Assembly (NCBI RefSeq): GCF_018812025.1 | Contig: NC_063057.1 | Span: 20,451,638 to 20,515,637, forward strand | From: Megalobrama amblycephala | Taxonomy: Eukaryota > Chordata > Actinopteri > Cypriniformes > Xenocyprididae | Direction: 5' to 3' | Length of the DNA stretch: 64,000 nucleotides | Made by a program: the position numbers and the translations under genes | Notes under the pieces: generated by a model | What the model was told of the DNA's origin: nothing | Databases searched by the model: none | The model's input: only the letters and a program-made list of their open reading frames with translations | In this document: positions 60,064 through 64,000 of the stretch, one piece after another | Numbering within the stretch: the stretch's first letter is position 1 | Layout: every line of letters begins with the position of its first letter

Positions 60064-61623
60064 TATATTAACAGTAAACGTAAATGAAACACTACAGTTA
60101 AAATTATAATCGAGGACCTTACATGTACTTTAGTATGTTACTCAACACATCAAAATAAGTGTGCTTTTTAAAAGCATGACAAAAGATTATTATAAAATTA
60201 ACTACATATACTTTCTACTGTATAAAAATAAGTTTAGGGTGTTGTTTAGGGTTAGTTACATGTAATTATTTATAATTCATAGCTATTACTACAGTAACTG
60301 CATGTGACATTAAACAAGGACAAAATAAAATGTTACCTTATTTTAAAAAAAAAAAAAACTGTACATGCAGATAATGTTTATATGAATTAAATAAAAGGTC
60401 CCTTAAGTGTACTTGAATAGAGTACACTTAATAGGTACTGTATGTTTCTTAACACACTAAAGTATACTTTTAAAAGTGAGCTTTGTAATAATGTCAAATT
60501 AAAAGTTTTACTTTGAAGTACATTTTATGTATTAATACTTTTAAGATTTGAATACACTACAAATACACATTCAATACAATTAAGCACACTTCTTTTTCAC
60601 AAGGGAACTCCAGCCTCGTACATCTCAGAACTAAACTAGCACAAAAGCATCAGACACAGCTTCCTTTTCAGACTGAATAAAACAACATGTTCAGCATAAA
60701 CCAGCATCTAATCAAACCATTCGTCACAATAAACCAGACTCAACATTCAGCTGAAAGTTCAGTTTAAAAATACTGGATATTCAACTAATGCAGATGAATA
60801 CACTCAAAAACCCTACTAGAGTAGAAAGTGTAAGATCAATAAAACTGGAGGTAGCTTACACATAAGAGATCCTGTAATGCTAAGCTGCTATTTTTTAATC
60901 ATTTTATAAAGAATCGACCAACACAGCCTGAGGAAATAGCCCAAGGAACAAACTCTGCGGGGAGGAACTTTGTTTAAACATAAAAGTGCTTTTACAGAAA
61001 AAACATCACTAAACGCTCTCTCAGTTGAAAATGTTCACCTAAAAACTGCTTGTTTGAAGAATGTGAGCTTTCATGAAGTTTTAATCAGTGGGCAAATAAA
61101 ACCAGCCCAGACGAGACAGAAGAGCTGATTATGTTATTGCTCAAACTCTCATTTCATGGCTTATTTGGAGTAAATGAGATGTGATTGAAATCAGTAACTT
61201 CACTGCAGATCCAATGAGACTCCAACCCACCTCAGATGTGAAGGAAACACTTTAGACAAGCAACAGAGAGTGAGAATACTGTGAAAATTACTCTCAAACC
61301 CTGACTAATTAAAAGAGGTTGCTGATGTAGTTCATCGTTAAAGCACCGAACATCACAGGCATATCAAACTCACCTCAACACGTCTGAATCTCTAAAGCAT
61401 TTCAGTGCATATTCCATCTGTCAATCAGTTTCAGCTGATATCAGCAGAAGATGACACATCTCATGTTGTGTGAAGAGGAGGAAAATCTTAGACAATAGAG
61501 TGAATCATTGCTCAAAAAAGGGTGGACACCTTCAGTCAAACATTTAATTGGTGCATTACTTGAAACTGTTGCTGGGTAAAATACATTCAAAAAGAAATGT
61601 CGTTCATAAACATCTATTCTATG
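60064..61623. repeat. AAGTATACTT-type repeat fragments, then plain intron
   Basis: 60400-60600 holds GTACTTGAATAGAGTACAC and AAGTATACTTTTAAAAG words like those at 15952 and 35880. From about 60620 to 61623 the sequence looks unique with no coding signal. Confidence 0.4.
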
Positions 61624-61627
61624 TTAA

Positions 61628-62566
61628 AGGTGCCCTAGATTCAAAAATTGAATTTACCTCGGCATAGTTGAATAACGAGTTCAGTACATGGAAATGACAT
61701 ACAGTGAGTCTCAAACTCCATTGTTTCCTCCTTCTTATATAAATCTCATTTGTTTAAAAGACCTCCAAAGAACAGGCGAATCTCAACATAACACCAACTG
61801 TTACGTAACAGTTGGGATCATTAATATGTACGCCCCCAATATTTGCATATGCCAGCCCATGTTCCCAACATTATGAAAGGCATTAGACAAGGGCAGAACG
61901 TCTGGATCTGTGCACAGCTGAATCATCAGACTAGGTAAGCAAGCAAGGACAATAGCAAAAAAATGGCAGATGGAGCAATAATAACTGACATGATTCATGA
62001 TAACATGATATTTTTAGTGATATTTGTAAATTGTCTTTCTAAATGTTTCGTTAGCATGTTGCTAATGTACTGTTAAATGTGGTTAAAGTTACCATCGTTT
62101 ATTACTGTATTCACGGAGACAAGAGCTGTCGCTATTTTCATTTTTAAACACTTGCAGTCTGTATAATTCATAAACACAACTTCATTCTTTATAAATCTCT
62201 CCAACAGTGTAGCATTAGCCGTTAGCCACGGAGCATAGCCTCAAACTCATTCAGAATCAAATGTAAACATCAAAATAAATACCATACTTATGCGATTAGA
62301 CATGCTGCATGACGAACACTTTGTAAAGATCCATTTTGAGGGTTATATTAGCTGTTTGAACTTTTTTTATGTTGTTTAAGGCAAACGCGAGCTCTTGGGG
62401 CGTGGAGCACGAGATTTAAAGGGCCACACACCCTGAATCGGCTCATTTCTAATTATGCCCCCAGTTTAAAAAAATGAATAAAAAAAAATCTATGGGGTAT
62501 TTTGAGCTGCAACTTCACAGACACATCCAGGGGACACCTTAGACTGAAAAAAGTTCTAGGGCACCT
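61628..62566 (+). mobile_element. TTAA-flanked ~950 bp element, copy 5
   Basis: 939 bp with TTAA at 61624-61627 and 62567-62570. Ends are AGGTGCCCTAGA and TCTAGGGCACCT. It lacks a short piece near the right end compared with copies 1 and 3. It is non-coding; short open frames inside recur between copies only because the copies are homologous. Confidence 0.87.
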
Positions 62567-62570
62567 TTAA

Positions 62571-64000
62571 GCATGTTTTTCATTTCTGAATTAAAATGAA
62601 TTTTGATATTTATTCGTTTATTCAACTGTCCTGATATCATAATGAAGAAACAAAATCCTCATTAAAAGAATGAAAGTCTGCAAAAGAATGAAACTCTGTA
62701 GCTTCACATAATTTTTATTATTTCTTTAAAGTAACAAAAATGCTTTACTGCATATATATATTTTTTTTTAAAATGCCATGTGGTGCAACTCCCCATAATA
62801 AAAACAACATTGAAAAATGTATTTAAAAACTTTTTTGAAAATAATGATATGCACATGTACACACACATGTATTCAAAGGAAAATATATTATTACGTATTA
62901 CATGATGGTTACACCACATTACATTTTTATTGTAATTAAATTGAAAATTTGTTAAAAATGGCACAAAAGTTTTTCAAAACAATATGAAACCAACATGAAG
63001 TAGATTTTTAAAAGATTTTTCCATTTTTTTATCGTTGAAACTCATTATTTGTCATTAACCCATCAACATGAACAATGATGTTGGTCAAATTCAACATAAT
63101 GAAGCATTAGGTTCATCTAAAATAGTCCATTTAGTATAGTCACATCGTGAGAACTGCCATATGTATTTGTCTGTGTTGTGTTTGCGTGCTCCTACAGTGT
63201 GACGGCCGGCATGTCATTTGGCCTCTCTGTCATAATCAATCCAATTATAGGATTACATCACACTTTATTGAACAGTCCTCTGAGAGCCAGTTTGTCCAGA
63301 TCTAATCCGCATTATAAAATCAGACGCCTTCTGCTATTTGTGAGAGGATGAATTCTTGAGTTTTTCACTTTGCTCTGAGCCCCTCAAATCCCTCTTCAGC
63401 AGCATCACCGTCCGTCTGAGGGCCTTTATCCTTTAAACCATTTAAAGAGACCATAAATGCTTAAAAACTTCCATCATTTCCATAGAGCTTCATATATCAG
63501 CACAAACAGACAGTTGGCCATTAAACTACACCTTTATATTATGGGTAGATGTGTGGATAAATGAAGGATTTATAAAGGCACAGCTTTCTGTATTATATAT
63601 AATATTTTTTTCTCTCTTTCTCTTTACTAGTTGATCCTAAATGTCCAATCAGCACGAGGCGCCGGCTGTCCGACAGGTGATGAATGAGTCTCCAGTGCAG
63701 CTCTGACTGAACCAGTGACAGAGTTGCTTTTTTAGACAAATGACTCTGATCTACAGCACAAACTGAGGCTGAATTAAACCTGTAATAGGAATGAAGACGG
63801 GATCCTGCAATCAAACACAAATGTGAGTGAAACTGAACTCCAAACACATTGAGCACCACATACACAAAATAAAACTGATTTAAAACTGTGGCAGAAGTCT
63901 GGAGTGACGGCAGAACCGTGAGCCTTAACAGCGTGACGCTCGTTTGTGTTTAACTGTGAGGTCAAAATAATTAACACACACTCAGTAGGGTGTTTGCTCT
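62571..64000. other. Intronic DNA; possible conserved non-coding patch
   Basis: The first 600 bp are AT-rich. 63190-63440 (GTCATAATCAATCCAATTAT, then CTTTATTGAACAGTCC) is less repetitive and has homeodomain-like AT cores, so it may be regulatory. No TRHDE exon was seen to the window end. Confidence 0.4.

Noticed and set aside
22905..64000. Search for upstream TRHDE exons (for example those encoding the FDEP and YEDYFKV regions)
   Set aside because: I scanned the minus strand by eye for these codon patterns near splice sites and found none. A short diverged exon could be missed; a profile search with the TRHDE protein would settle it.
1..64000. CRISPR arrays, operons, bacterial promoters, riboswitches, rRNA or canonical tRNA genes
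   Set aside because: None seen. The tandem repeats lack unique spacers of constant length, and the sequence is clearly vertebrate.

Overview
This window is vertebrate nuclear DNA, almost certainly a teleost fish and most likely a cyprinid. The reasons are small split exons with consensus splice sites, very low coding density, many microsatellites, and interspersed repeats of types common in zebrafish and carp genomes: Tc1 relatives, short hAT elements and long foldback elements. There are no operons, bacterial signals or CRISPR arrays.

One gene is well supported. On the minus strand, four consecutive internal exons (22904-22750, 14097-13984, 3241-3104, 1606-1541) encode 157 contiguous residues of the catalytic domain of an M1 zinc aminopeptidase that best matches thyrotropin-releasing-hormone-degrading ectoenzyme (TRHDE, pyroglutamyl-peptidase II). 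They carry the AAMEN exopeptidase motif, HEICH, the third zinc ligand 19 residues after the second His, and the catalytic-Tyr region (IAYKKG). The reading frame is open and continuous across all three junctions. One of the three complete introns appears to be GC-AG. No TRHDE exon was found right of 22904, so 22905-64000 reads as at least 41 kb of upstream intron. The 3' exons lie beyond position 1.

The introns are a transposon graveyard; the elements I could delimit cover roughly a third of the window. Left part (1-15 kb): small hairpin MITEs at 2.9 and 5.0 kb, three copies of a ~950 bp TTAA-flanked element and a Tc1-type MITE. Middle (15-31 kb): a decayed Tc1 transposase copy, two large foldback elements (one chimeric), and a four-part nest at 27.2-30.7 kb in which a hAT MITE sits in a second hAT-like element inside a third, beside an internally deleted Tc1. 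Right part (31-64 kb): a second Tc1 copy, an inverted-repeat element whose arms are 21 bp minisatellites (34.6-35.9 kb), a nested pair at 36.2-37.1 kb, a 1.5 kb hAT-type element with exact 8 bp target duplication, a GC-richer block with a TATA-like site and ~80 bp tandem repeats (49.8-52.6 kb), and two more TTAA elements with a shorter relative.

No new biological system is evident. The most useful leads are the GC-AG intron in a catalytic region, several element families that share TTAA-AGG...CCT-TTAA ends, compensated changes in the inverted repeats of one family, and large perfect or near-perfect hairpins lying inside a transcribed intron.
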